In this document: positions 1 to 7,583 of the stretch, one piece after another
Position numbering within the stretch: the stretch's first letter is position 1
How the letters are laid out: each line of letters starts with the position of its first letter
DNA from: Clostridiales bacterium UBA1770
Lineage (GTDB): Bacteria; Bacillota; Clostridia; Oscillospirales; CAG-272
DNA length: 24,323 bases
Direction of reading: 5' to 3'
NCBI GenBank assembly: GCA_002315325.1
Contig: DCGU01000002.1
Coordinates: forward strand, 7,089-31,411
The notes under the pieces: generated by a model
What the model saw: the letters and a program-made list of their open reading frames with translations, nothing else
Database searches by the model: none
What the model was told of the DNA's origin: nothing
Made by a program: the position numbers and the translations under genes

Positions 1-2
1 AG

Positions 3-707
3 TCCTACGACTTCTACTACCTGTACCAGAAGTACGGCGTCAACATGGAGTTCGGCGGCGACGACCAGTGGTCCAACATGCTGGGCGGTACCGAACTGAT
101 TCGCCGTAAGCTCGGTAAGGACGCCTTTGCGATGACCATTACCCTGTTGACCGACTCCGAGGGCAAGAAGATGGGCAAGACCGCCGGCAACGCCGTATGG
201 CTCGACCCCAACAAGACTTCTCCCTTCGACTTCTATCAGTACTGGCGCAACGTTGGCGACCGGGACGTTATGAAGTGCATCCGTATGCTGACCTTCCTGC
301 CCCTGGAACAGATCGACGAGATGGACAAGTGGGAAGGCAGCGACATCAACCGTGCCAAAGAAATTCTCGCTTACGAGCTGACCAAGATGGTACACGGTGA
401 AGAGGAAGCCGAAAAGGCTCAGGCATCCGCCCGCGCCCTGTTCGGTGCCGGCGACGCTGCCGAGATTCCCACCGTTGCACTGACCGACGCCGACTTCCGC
501 GACGGTTCCATCGACGCTCCCGGCCTGGTCTTTGCCGCAGGTCTTGCCCAGACCCGCTCCGACGCCCGCCGCGCCATTGAGCAGGGCGGCGTCACCTTTG
601 ATGACGAAAAAGTGACCGACGTCCGCGCCCTGTACACTAAGGAACAAGTTGCCGCCGGTATCGTCATTCGCCGCGGCAAAAAGAACTTCAAAAAGGTAAC
701 GCTGTAA
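3..707 (+). CDS. tyrS: Tyrosyl-tRNA synthetase, C-terminal part (5' end outside window)
   Basis: Cytoplasmic class Ic aminoacyl-tRNA synthetase that charges tRNA-Tyr with tyrosine. The frame is open from the window edge, so only the C-terminal part is present. Visible are the tyrosine/tRNA-site segment (FGGDDQWSNML) and the KMSKS-type loop in the variant form KMGKT (bases 168-182), usual in bacterial TyrRS. An S4-like RNA-binding domain follows at the C-terminus (TRSDARRAIEQGGV, then a basic end RRGKKNFKKVTL). An intrinsic terminator lies 18 bases after the stop, so this is the last gene of its transcript. The identity is clear; the N-terminal HIGH motif cannot be checked. Confidence 0.97.
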   Translation, partial: SYDFYYLYQKYGVNMEFGGDDQWSNMLGGTELIRRKLGKDAFAMTITLLTDSEGKKMGKTAGNAVWLDPNKTSPFDFYQYWRNVGDRDVMKCIRMLTFLPLEQIDEMDKWEGSDINRAKEILAYELTKMVHGEEEAEKAQASARALFGAGDAAEIPTVALTDADFRDGSIDAPGLVFAAGLAQTRSDARRAIEQGGVTFDDEKVTDVRALYTKEQVAAGIVIRRGKKNFKKVTL

Positions 708-725
708 ACCAAATTATGTATTTAT

Positions 726-756
726 AAAAAGCGTCGGCAAAATGCCGACGCTTTTT
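726..756 (+). terminator. Intrinsic terminator of tyrS
   Basis: A perfect 9-bp GC-rich stem (GCGTCGGCA / TGCCGACGC, 731-739 and 743-751) with an AAA loop. It is extended by five A-T pairs and ends in a T run (752-756). The flanking A run means it could also work on the minus strand. Confidence 0.93.
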
Positions 757-796
757 CATTGGAACAATGCGACCTATCGCTTTCAGCAATGGGTTA

Positions 797-969
797 GGAA
801 AAAAAAGAAGCAGAATCAACGAACAGCCCCGACGGCGTACTCGTTCGTACGTCAAGGGGGCTGCTCGTTGATAGGAAAATCATTTTTAAAATACGTTTTG
901 CTTTTAGGGAATAAAAGTCGTTGCACTGAACATTGCCAATACTGCGTTTCCGGTCCGGTCTTTTTTTAC
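797..969 (-). repeat. Dispersed 3'-UTR element, copy A (hairpin with conserved flanks)
   Basis: Read on the minus strand it starts 10 bases after the repressor stop codon. Block 1 (969-938) begins GTAAAAAAAGACCGGACCGG. A second block ends in TTTTCCTA (879-872). Then comes a long imperfect hairpin, whose outer stem 872-857 pairs with 830-815 with one mismatch, and a tail TTCTGCTTCTTTTTTTTCC (815-797). The same blocks in the same order occur at 9257-9454, around a hairpin of unrelated sequence. It may act as a terminator of the repressor gene, but the T run begins 8 bases after the stem, which is not canonical. An imperfect 8-bp inverted pair AATGGGTT/AACCCATT (788-795, 970-977) brackets it. 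Confidence 0.55.
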
Positions 970-979
970 AACCCATTTA

Positions 980-1783
980 TTATCTCTTTTTGAGTTTTCC
1001 GATCACGTGACCTACGCACGCCGCCGACTCAAAATCTTTTAACATAATCGGACCAAAGTCGGGATTGAGGGAAATGAGGCAGTCGCCGCCGAAGCGTTTG
1101 AAGTACCCGCTGCCGTCCAGCACAAAGATACCCAGTTCACCGACCTCGACGCTGTCAGCCTCCTCGACCAAAATCACGTCGCCGTCATGGAATTTCGGTT
1201 CCATACTGATACCGCTGATGCGGATGGCATAATCGGCGTCGTCGGTTTTATCCATTACGGGGATGGAAATTTCCACGGCCGTATCGGAATCCAGAAATAC
1301 ACCGGTTCCGGCGGATGCGGGCATATCGTACAAAAGAATCGTACGTTTGCGCGGTGCGAGGGCCTGGCGGCGCTGCGAACCGGCCAACATTTTATTGTAC
1401 ACTTCAGCCTCTTTGTTGCGGCGATTCTCGGCGGAATCGGCAGCGGAAATGCGCTCCAATTCTTTCGCTACCACAACGTCTGCCATTTCCCTGCCGTGTG
1501 CATCCAGTTTACGGTATGCCTCGATAATGCGGATTTCATCGTCACCCAGCAAATAGTTGTTCACGTTGTCCGGCACGCCCGTCATGATGTAGTCAATCGA
1601 GCAGCCGAGAACCTGACAAATGGCGCTGATATTGGCGAGTTTCGGCGAATCGCTGAACCCGGCCAGAATTTTGGAGAGCGTACCGAGCGGGATGCCCGTC
1701 AGCTCGGACAGGCGCTCGTTGGTCATTTTTTCTTTACGTTTCAGTTCCTTGAGTCTTTCCAAATACGGTTCTGTTTCAATCAT
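980..1783 (-). CDS. LexA/CI-type transcriptional repressor (XRE HTH + S24 autoprotease)
   Basis: 267-residue DNA-binding regulator. The N-terminus (about 5-65) is an XRE/Cro-type helix-turn-helix (NERLSELTGIPLGTLSKIL), not the winged helix of true LexA. A charged linker (about 80-145) leads to a peptidase S24 domain. The elements of self-cleavage are visible: scissile Ala158-Gly159 (MPASAGTG), catalytic Ser193 (GISMEPKFHDGD) and general base Lys229 (GYFKRFGG). By family knowledge such proteins are inactivated by RecA-stimulated self-cleavage or other stress signals, as in phage CI-like repressors. No phage or conjugation genes are adjacent, so the regulon is unknown. The start is set by AGGAGG at 1795-1800, 11 bases upstream. 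It has its own sigma-A promoter. Confidence 0.88.
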   Translation of the reverse strand: MIETEPYLERLKELKRKEKMTNERLSELTGIPLGTLSKILAGFSDSPKLANISAICQVLGCSIDYIMTGVPDNVNNYLLGDDEIRIIEAYRKLDAHGREMADVVVAKELERISAADSAENRRNKEAEVYNKMLAGSQRRQALAPRKRTILLYDMPASAGTGVFLDSDTAVEISIPVMDKTDDADYAIRISGISMEPKFHDGDVILVEEADSVEVGELGIFVLDGSGYFKRFGGDCLISLNPDFGPIMLKDFESAACVGHVIGKLKKR

Positions 1784-1826
1784 AATGCAGTCGACCTCCT
1801 AGGCAGAGTTTTCCTTTTTCGGTATT

Positions 1827-1855
1827 ATTATAACACGCCGAACCCCGTTTGTAAA
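1827..1855 (-). promoter_or_regulatory. Sigma-A promoter of the repressor gene, with possible operator
   Basis: On the minus strand a -35 TTTACA (1855-1850), a 17-base spacer and a perfect -10 TATAAT (1832-1827). The spacer holds an imperfect inverted repeat, CGAAC-CCC-GTTTG on the plus strand (1839-1851), suitably placed for autorepression. The operator role is inference. Confidence 0.82.
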
Positions 1856-1930
1856 GCGGTTTCGGAAATATTTTGCAGAAAATGCGTGCAAAGCGGCTGA
1901 CTTTTTTTCCATTTTATTCCGTGTAAAGAA

Positions 1931-1958
1931 AAAAATGCGTGCCGAAGCACGCATTTTT
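1931..1958 (-). terminator. Intrinsic terminator of the MFS transporter gene
   Basis: On the minus strand a 12-bp stem, whose GC part is GCGTGC/GCACGC, is closed by a stable C(TTCG)G tetraloop and followed by a T7 run. It begins 24 bases after the transporter stop codon. A separate 16-base perfect palindrome (1967-1982) lies directly after that stop. Confidence 0.92.
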
Positions 1959-1982
1959 CTGTATATTCGGCAGTACTGCCGA

Positions 1983-3233
1983 TTAGGTTCTTTCGTGCTT
2001 GGCACGGAAGAACAGGCAGCAGCCCAGGGACAAAACGGCGGACACGACGCTGAAAATCATCAGCAGCGTGAACACAGAGGTCCAGCCGGAAGATTCCTTC
2101 ACGGCGCCCAGCCATACACCGGCAAGTGCACCGCCCACGTAACAAACGGTGTCAAGCGCACCGGCCAGGAAGCCGGAATCCATTTGTTTGCGGTAGTTCA
2201 GGGGAATCATACTGGTGATGACGTTGTTGACGGCGGACATCATGCAGGCAACGCAAATGAAGAGCGCCAGCGTCAAAACAAACGAATTCACCTTCAACGT
2301 CAGCAAAACGACAAGGCACATAATGAAGGAAACACCGTAGAAGATGGCGTCGACCAACATATGATCGCGCAGCAAATCGTGCAGCTTTTTGGAGAAACAT
2401 GCACCGAGCACCGAGAACAGCGGGAGCGACAGGGACAGGATAATGGACGTAGATTCGTTCATGCCGAACTGATCCTTGAGAATGGCGGGCATCCATTCGT
2501 TGACGCCGTCCTTAATAAAGCCGTTGGCAATGGCCGTGATAGCTACGATACCGAGCAGAATGCCGAACGTCATGGTAATACCGCGCAGGCCGACCTTCTT
2601 GCTTTCCTCTTCTTTGGCAGCAACGGGTTCCTCGACCGTGACGGTTTCCCCGTTCTTCATGGCGTTTTCCACACGCGTCATAATGAAATACCACGCTACG
2701 GCGGCGGCCGTCATCACGGCAGCGGCAACGTAGAAGACCTTATCCCAAATGCCCAGGGCGGAAAAGAGAGCGGACAGACCGTAAGCGGTTGCCGTACCGG
2801 CGGCAACGGGCGTACTCATGACGTAAATGGCCTTGCCGATATCTTTATCGGTAACAAAACGGGACAGCGTGCGGATAATCAAACTCCACAAAATGGACTG
2901 TGCGGCGCCGTTGATGAACCATGCAACGGCCATCAGCGTCACGTTGCCGGCAAATAACGACATCATCACGTTGGCCAAAACCGATGCCAGCAGCGACGCG
3001 GACATCACGTATTTGGGATTGTAGAAGCGGCACAGAATACCGTTAACCAACTGCCCGATACCGTAGGTGACGGCAAAGAAAGAGTAAATCAACCCGGCCG
3101 AGGTTTCGGGAAGACCGAGTGCCAACGTGGCGGCACCGGAACTGTAATCTTTTCTACCGACGTAGGCGGCAACGTACACGAGCCAACAGCCGAAAATCAG
3201 CAGGTTGGACGTCTTTTTGTTTAAGTACTTCAT
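1983..3233 (-). CDS. Major facilitator superfamily transporter, OPA-like (organophosphate:phosphate antiporter type)
   Basis: 416-residue integral membrane protein with about 12 hydrophobic segments in two halves. The halves are split by a charged cytoplasmic loop at about 187-216 (ENAMKNGETVTVEE...KEEESKK). The first helix carries AAYVGRKDYSSG (Arg27). This resembles the Arg-containing motif of the GlpT/UhpT family, so the substrate may be a phosphorylated sugar, glycerol phosphate or another small organic anion; the real substrate is not known. The start is the ATG at 3233, preceded by an AAAGGA-type SD (3241-3246) and a good promoter. Longer upstream readings would run through that promoter. 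It is monocistronic, divergent from the lipoprotein gene and closed by a UUCG-type terminator. Confidence 0.85.
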   Translation of the reverse strand: MKYLNKKTSNLLIFGCWLVYVAAYVGRKDYSSGAATLALGLPETSAGLIYSFFAVTYGIGQLVNGILCRFYNPKYVMSASLLASVLANVMMSLFAGNVTLMAVAWFINGAAQSILWSLIIRTLSRFVTDKDIGKAIYVMSTPVAAGTATAYGLSALFSALGIWDKVFYVAAAVMTAAAVAWYFIMTRVENAMKNGETVTVEEPVAAKEEESKKVGLRGITMTFGILLGIVAITAIANGFIKDGVNEWMPAILKDQFGMNESTSIILSLSLPLFSVLGACFSKKLHDLLRDHMLVDAIFYGVSFIMCLVVLLTLKVNSFVLTLALFICVACMMSAVNNVITSMIPLNYRKQMDSGFLAGALDTVCYVGGALAGVWLGAVKESSGWTSVFTLLMIFSVVSAVLSLGCCLFFRAKHERT

Positions 3234-3285
3234 TTTGAATTCCTTTTCAACTCTATAGTAATGAGTTCGCGTCAGAACGGTGCTA

Positions 3286-3314
3286 ATTATATCACATTCC
3301 GAAGATAAAAGCAA
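3286..3314 (-). promoter_or_regulatory. Sigma-A promoter of the MFS transporter gene
   Basis: Minus-strand -35 TTGCTT (3314-3309), 17-base spacer, -10 TATAAT (3291-3286), about 53 bases upstream of the ATG. It has the same hexamers and spacing as the divergent promoter at 3375-3403. Confidence 0.8.
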
Positions 3315-3374
3315 CCACTCTTTATAATTGCGCGCGTTTATAATCATATTATATATGGTTTTGACTATATCCTA

Positions 3375-3403
3375 TTGCTTTTTTAAGCACTCTGTTGTAT
3401 AAT
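3375..3403 (+). promoter_or_regulatory. Sigma-A promoter of the substrate-binding lipoprotein gene
   Basis: -35 TTGCTT (3375-3380), 17-base spacer, -10 TATAAT (3398-3403). The 5' leader to the ATG at 3492 is roughly 80 bases. The space between the two divergent promoters is AT-rich and holds two copies of TTTATAAT (3321-3328 and 3337-3344). Confidence 0.8.
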
Positions 3404-3491
3404 TGAAATACTGTCGGGATTGTGCGGCCGTACGGCAAAGCAGCTCCCGTTCGTCACAGTTTATTTTCCGTTCTCAGAAGGAGGAACTCTT

Positions 3492-5594
3492 ATGTCAAAG
3501 ACGTCCCACAAACTCATCCGCATCGCGGCGCTGATTTTATGCGTCCTGATGGTTCTGCCGTTCATGGTTGCCTGTGAACCGGAACTGGATACAACCAATA
3601 AAGGCTCCTACATTACAATGTACCTGTCCGATGAAGTTATCGATTTGGACCCGGCACATTGCTATATCAACGACGCCTCCATTGCCATTTGCAGCCTTTT
3701 GTACCAGACTCTTTTCAAATTGGATGAGAACGGTAAAGTTGTGAAAGGTCTTGTTGACAGCTATTCCATTGAAGAAAGCAACCGCTACGGTGAGTGCGTA
3801 TTGACGCTGAACTTAAGAGCGGTTCAGTGGACCAGCAACAACGCTATGGTTCGTGCCGATGACGTCGTTTACGCTTGGAAGCGCATTTTGAAGTCCGGCA
3901 ACAGCAACGAAGCCGCTGCCCTGTTGTTTGATATTAAGAACGCCCGCGCTGCAAAAGCCGGCGACTGCTCCATCGATGACGTCGGCATTTACGCCGTTGA
4001 AGACTACGTTCTTCAAATTCAATTTGAGGAGCCGATTGATTTTGACCGTTTCTTCCTGAACCTGACCAGCGTTGCGCTGGCACCCGTTCTCGAAACGTCC
4101 GTCAAGCAGGGCGAAGACTGGGCCAAAAAGTCCAGCACCATGGCCTGCAACGGTCCGTTCAAACTGTCCAAAACGTCCGTGGTCAACGTTGAGTCTATTT
4201 TGGCCAACGCAGAGACGACCATTCGTAACAGCACCAACGACTTGACGAAAGCAAAATCCGAATTGGCAAAAGCCAAGGCAGCCAACGACTCGGCCGCCAT
4301 TGCTACGCAGGAAGCTGCTATTGCAAAAGCCGAGAAGGATATCGCCGCAGCCAAAGCCAACCAGGAAAAATATAAGGACGTTACTTACGAATCTTACGTT
4401 GACGCTTCCCAGGAGGACAAGTCCTTCACCCAGACCTACGTCAATTATATGGTTCTGGAAAGAAACCCCTATTACCTCCGCGATAACGGCACCGAATCCA
4501 AGGATGCGCTTGATAAGGCCGTTACCCCCTACCGTATCGTCATCCAGTGCGGTCTTTCCAACGAAGAACTGGCCGAAAAATATGACAACGGTGATCTCTA
4601 CTGCCTGTACGATATTCCGCTTTCCCTGCGTGAAACCTATAAGGACGACGCAAAGGTTACCGATGCCATGTCTACCTTCTCCTTCTTCCCGAATGAGAAC
4701 GCCTTGATTAAATCTTCCAAGAATCCCGAAGGCGAAGCTATTTTTGCCATTAAGGAAGTCAGAACGGCCCTGTCCCTGGCTCTTGACCGTCAGGCCATTG
4801 CCGACACCGTCGTGTTTGCCGAGCCCGCCGAAGGTATTGTACCGAACGGTGTGTTCGACTCCGTTTCCTCTAAAAAGACTTTCCGGTCCGCCATCGGCAA
4901 ACAGCTGAGCGCAAACGCCGATATGGCTGCAGCCAAGGCTATGCTGTCCGCTGCCGGCATTACCGCTTCCAACTACACCTTCTCCATCACGGTTTGCGCG
5001 TATGACGAAGTCAACGTTGCCATTGCCGAAATGGCACAGAAGGCATGGAAAGAACTCGGCTTCAACGTTGAGTTGAAGCGTCTCGGCTTTATCACCAACA
5101 ACGACTACAACAAGGCAACCGACTCCACGCCGAACGACGTGATTGACGACCTGTTTGCCGAAGCATACCGCGCCGGCGACTTTGAAATCATCGGTGTCGA
5201 TTTGTCCGCCATCTCGGCCGACGCCTTCTCCGTCCTGGCTCCCTTTGCCACCGAGTTCTCCGGTATGGCGCTGGATATGACCGACGTTGAAAATGCCGTT
5301 TTCGGTACGCATATCACCGGCTACAGCAGTGAAGCGTACGACGAATTGATTGAAGCCGCTTTCGCTGCTGACGGCAAGAATGCTGAAAGAACCGATTACC
5401 TGCATCAGGCAGAAAAACTGTTGATTGAAGATATGGCCGTTATTCCGGTCGTTGCCAATCAGCATGCCATCGTTATCAGCAAGTCTTTGAAGGGTGTCGC
5501 TGTTGAAAGCTACTACGCACCATTCACCTTTGCCAAGGCTCAAATTAAGAACTGGTACGACCACGTGGCTTCTTACAGTGATTTGCTGAAATAA
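3492..5594 (+). CDS. ABC transporter substrate-binding lipoprotein, OppA/DppA family (SBP_bac_5), with coiled-coil insertion
   Basis: 700-residue secreted lipoprotein. A basic N-terminus, hydrophobic core and lipobox FMVAC put the lipidated Cys at residue 28. Family landmarks follow: YLSDEVIDLDPAHCY (44-58), VRADDVVYAWKRIL (120-133), the NGPFKL turn (220-225), VLERNPYYLR (321-330), VRTALSLALDRQAIADTV (423-440) and a typical C-terminal lobe (YDELIEAAF). Known members bind oligopeptides for an Opp/Dpp permease; no permease or ATPase genes are adjacent, so it would have to work with components elsewhere. Residues about 231-318 form an insertion absent from typical members, including an Ala/Lys/Glu-rich predicted coiled coil (236-293). 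The start is chosen at the ATG with GAAGGAGG just upstream and at the signal peptide, not at an upstream TTG. It ends at its own terminator. Confidence 0.9.
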   Translation: MSKTSHKLIRIAALILCVLMVLPFMVACEPELDTTNKGSYITMYLSDEVIDLDPAHCYINDASIAICSLLYQTLFKLDENGKVVKGLVDSYSIEESNRYGECVLTLNLRAVQWTSNNAMVRADDVVYAWKRILKSGNSNEAAALLFDIKNARAAKAGDCSIDDVGIYAVEDYVLQIQFEEPIDFDRFFLNLTSVALAPVLETSVKQGEDWAKKSSTMACNGPFKLSKTSVVNVESILANAETTIRNSTNDLTKAKSELAKAKAANDSAAIATQEAAIAKAEKDIAAAKANQEKYKDVTYESYVDASQEDKSFTQTYVNYMVLERNPYYLRDNGTESKDALDKAVTPYRIVIQCGLSNEELAEKYDNGDLYCLYDIPLSLRETYKDDAKVTDAMSTFSFFPNENALIKSSKNPEGEAIFAIKEVRTALSLALDRQAIADTVVFAEPAEGIVPNGVFDSVSSKKTFRSAIGKQLSANADMAAAKAMLSAAGITASNYTFSITVCAYDEVNVAIAEMAQKAWKELGFNVELKRLGFITNNDYNKATDSTPNDVIDDLFAEAYRAGDFEIIGVDLSAISADAFSVLAPFATEFSGMALDMTDVENAVFGTHITGYSSEAYDELIEAAFAADGKNAERTDYLHQAEKLLIEDMAVIPVVANQHAIVISKSLKGVAVESYYAPFTFAKAQIKNWYDHVASYSDLLK

Positions 5595-5608
5595 GCGACA
5601 CGTTTCCC

Positions 5609-5642
5609 AATCCGCCGCTGCCGCTGACAGCGGCGGATTTTA
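5609..5642 (+). terminator. Intrinsic terminator of the binding-protein gene
   Basis: A perfect 12-bp stem (AATCCGCCGCTG, 5609-5620, with 5628-5639) and a 7-base loop end in a short T run, 14 bases after the stop codon. Confidence 0.85.
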
Positions 5643-5708
5643 CTTGCATTTACCACCTTGCTGCAAGGCAACAAATAATACGAAACAGAAATAGAAATAG
5701 AGACATTA

Positions 5709-5840
5709 GCGTGAAATACCACACAGCGTAATTGAACACGCGCTGTTCACGCACTTCAACAACGCTTGCCGACTGAACGTCGGCTCCGCCTATAGGCGGT
5801 CGCGTTTGTTGTGAAAAACATTTGAGCCGCCGAAGGCGGC
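5709..5840 (+). promoter_or_regulatory. Structured leader upstream of gltX
   Basis: Four consecutive potential RNA structures are visible. (1) GCGTGAA/TTCACGC (5709-5715, 5746-5752) encloses CAGCG/CGCTG (5724-5728, 5741-5745). (2) A closing stem, 5757-5765 with 5802-5811 and a one-base bulge, encloses two hairpins: GCCGAC/GTCGGC (5768-5784) and CCGCC/GGCGG (5786-5799). This makes a three-way junction. (3) GCCGCC-GAA-GGCGGC (5826-5840) ends three bases before the gltX SD. I see no T-box consensus (TGGNACCGCG) and no clear sigma-A promoter. The function is unknown: a cis-regulatory RNA, or palindromic repeats that happen to sit here. Confidence 0.5.
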
Positions 5841-5852
5841 ATGGAGATTACA

Positions 5853-7559
5853 ATGGATTTTGAAAATATGAACGATACTGCGCGGCTTGCCGAACTGCTG
5901 TTCCCGCAAGTCACCGAAACGCCGGACGATCTGGCAAAAAAATACCCGCCCCGCGACCTGCCCGAGGGTGCGAAAGTCACCCGTTTTGCACCCAGTCCCA
6001 CAGGCTTTGTTCACTTCGGCGGTTTATTCCCGTCCACAGTCGGCGAACGCCTGGCGCATCAATCCGGCGGTGTATTTTTCCTGCGCATTGAGGACACCGA
6101 TGCCAAGCGCGAGGTGCCGGGTGCCGCCGAGGGCTTAATCAAAACGTTGGCCCATTACGGCATTCACTTTGACGAGGGTGCCGTGTTGGACGACAACGGC
6201 AACGTAACCGATAAAGGTATTTACGGTCCCTACAAACAGAGTCAGCGCGGCGCGATTTACCACGTGTATGCGAAGGATTTAGTGGCACGCGGTTTGGCTT
6301 ACCCCTGCTTTACCACAGAAGAGGAACTGGAAGAACTCCAGACAACCGATAAAAAGACAGAAATCAAAACCCGTGTCTGGACGGAAGATATGGCCGCAAA
6401 ACAGCACGAAAAGATGCTGGCGGGCCGTGTGTTCACCCTGGATGAGGTACAGGCGCATTTGACGGCAGGCGACCCCTTCGTTCTGCGCATCCGTGCCGAC
6501 GGCAATCCGGAAAAACGTATTCCCTTCACCGACCTGGTCCGCGGCGCGCTGGAAGTGCCCGAAAACGATGAGGATTTCGTTTTGTTAAAATCCGACGGCA
6601 TTCCCACCTATCATTTTGCGCACGCCATAGACGACCATTTAATGGGCACGACGCACGTCATTCGCGGTGAGGAATGGCTGCCTTCCCTGCCCAAGCACAT
6701 TCAGTTGTTCCGCTATCTCGGGTTCAAATTACCCAAGTTCATGCATATCTCCCAAATTATGCGTCTGGACGAAAACGGCAACAAAAAGAAGCTGTCCAAG
6801 CGCGATATGGGCGCCAATATGGACGACTATTCCCGCATGGGCTACGCCCCTGCCTGCGTTTGCGAGTACGTTATGACGTTGCTCAATTCCAACTTTGAGG
6901 AATGGCGTACGCAAAACCCCGACGCCCCGTACACCGACTTCCCCTTCAATATCAAAAAGATGAGTGCCTCGGGTTGTTTGTTCGACTTTGATAAGCTGAA
7001 CGACGTTTCCAAGAACGTCATTTCCCGCATGAGTGCCGAGCAGGTCCTCGCTGCCGTAACGGAATGGGCCCTGCAGTATGATCCCGATTTCGGTGCGCTT
7101 TTGCAAAACCACAATAACGTAGCGCTGCAGGCGTTTGCCATCGGCCGCGGCGGCAAGAAACCGCGTAAAGATTTGGCAACCTGGGCTGATGCCAAGGGAT
7201 ATATGGGCTTCTTCTTTGACGAACTGTTTACCATGCAGGATGCCTTCCCCGGGGAATTTGCCCGTGACGATATCAAGGCGGCCATTAACGCATTCTTAGC
7301 GTCCTATGACCCCGCTGACGAGATGAACGTTTGGTTTGATAAGATTAAGGCCGTAGCCGACAATCTCGGCTATGCGTCCGATATGAAAGCCTACAAGGCC
7401 GATCCCGCCGCCTTCAAAGGCAGCGTGGCCGATATCAGTATGTTCCTGCGCCTGGCACTCACCGGCAAACTGGCTTCCCCCGATATGTATGCGGTGATGC
7501 AGACCTTGGGTGCCGACTGCGTAACGGCGCGCATGAAAAACGCACTGGCTGCGCTTTGA
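5853..7559 (+). CDS. gltX: Glutamyl-tRNA synthetase (long clostridial form)
   Basis: 568-residue cytoplasmic class Ib synthetase that charges tRNA-Glu. An N-terminal extension (ELLFPQVTETPDDLAKKYPPRDL) precedes the Rossmann fold. The HIGH signature is present as HFGG (54-57) within RFAPSPTGFVHFGG. The tRNA-end segment FLRIEDTDAKREV and the KMSKS loop KLSKR (313-317) follow. The C-terminal part diverges from the E. coli anticodon-binding domain but matches the longer clostridial type. The ATG at 5853 is preferred because GGAG (5843-5846) stands 6 bases before it. The in-frame ATG at 5841 would be preceded only by the hairpin 5826-5840. glnS follows after 24 bases, so the two are probably co-transcribed. 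Confidence 0.95.
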   Translation: MDFENMNDTARLAELLFPQVTETPDDLAKKYPPRDLPEGAKVTRFAPSPTGFVHFGGLFPSTVGERLAHQSGGVFFLRIEDTDAKREVPGAAEGLIKTLAHYGIHFDEGAVLDDNGNVTDKGIYGPYKQSQRGAIYHVYAKDLVARGLAYPCFTTEEELEELQTTDKKTEIKTRVWTEDMAAKQHEKMLAGRVFTLDEVQAHLTAGDPFVLRIRADGNPEKRIPFTDLVRGALEVPENDEDFVLLKSDGIPTYHFAHAIDDHLMGTTHVIRGEEWLPSLPKHIQLFRYLGFKLPKFMHISQIMRLDENGNKKKLSKRDMGANMDDYSRMGYAPACVCEYVMTLLNSNFEEWRTQNPDAPYTDFPFNIKKMSASGCLFDFDKLNDVSKNVISRMSAEQVLAAVTEWALQYDPDFGALLQNHNNVALQAFAIGRGGKKPRKDLATWADAKGYMGFFFDELFTMQDAFPGEFARDDIKAAINAFLASYDPADEMNVWFDKIKAVADNLGYASDMKAYKADPAAFKGSVADISMFLRLALTGKLASPDMYAVMQTLGADCVTARMKNALAAL

Positions 7560-7583
7560 TTAAACGAAAGGTATAAACGTAGT

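Noticed and set aside
742..993. 83-codon plus-strand frame after tyrS
   Set aside because: It starts inside the tyrS terminator and crosses the repeat element; no SD.
1935..2957. 340-codon plus-strand frame opposite the MFS transporter
   Set aside because: Its translation is Gln/Asn/His/Gly-rich without domains, starts inside a terminator hairpin and mirrors a hydrophobic membrane protein.
3813..5564. Very long open frame (583 codons) antisense to the binding-protein gene
   Set aside because: It mirrors a gene with a clear signal peptide, family motifs, promoter and terminator; the translation is low-complexity Gly/Val/Phe/Asn-rich with no domain, a codon-bias shadow.
5643..5840. T-box riboswitch upstream of gltX
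   Set aside because: No TGGNACCGCG sequence and no terminator/antiterminator pair of the T-box kind.
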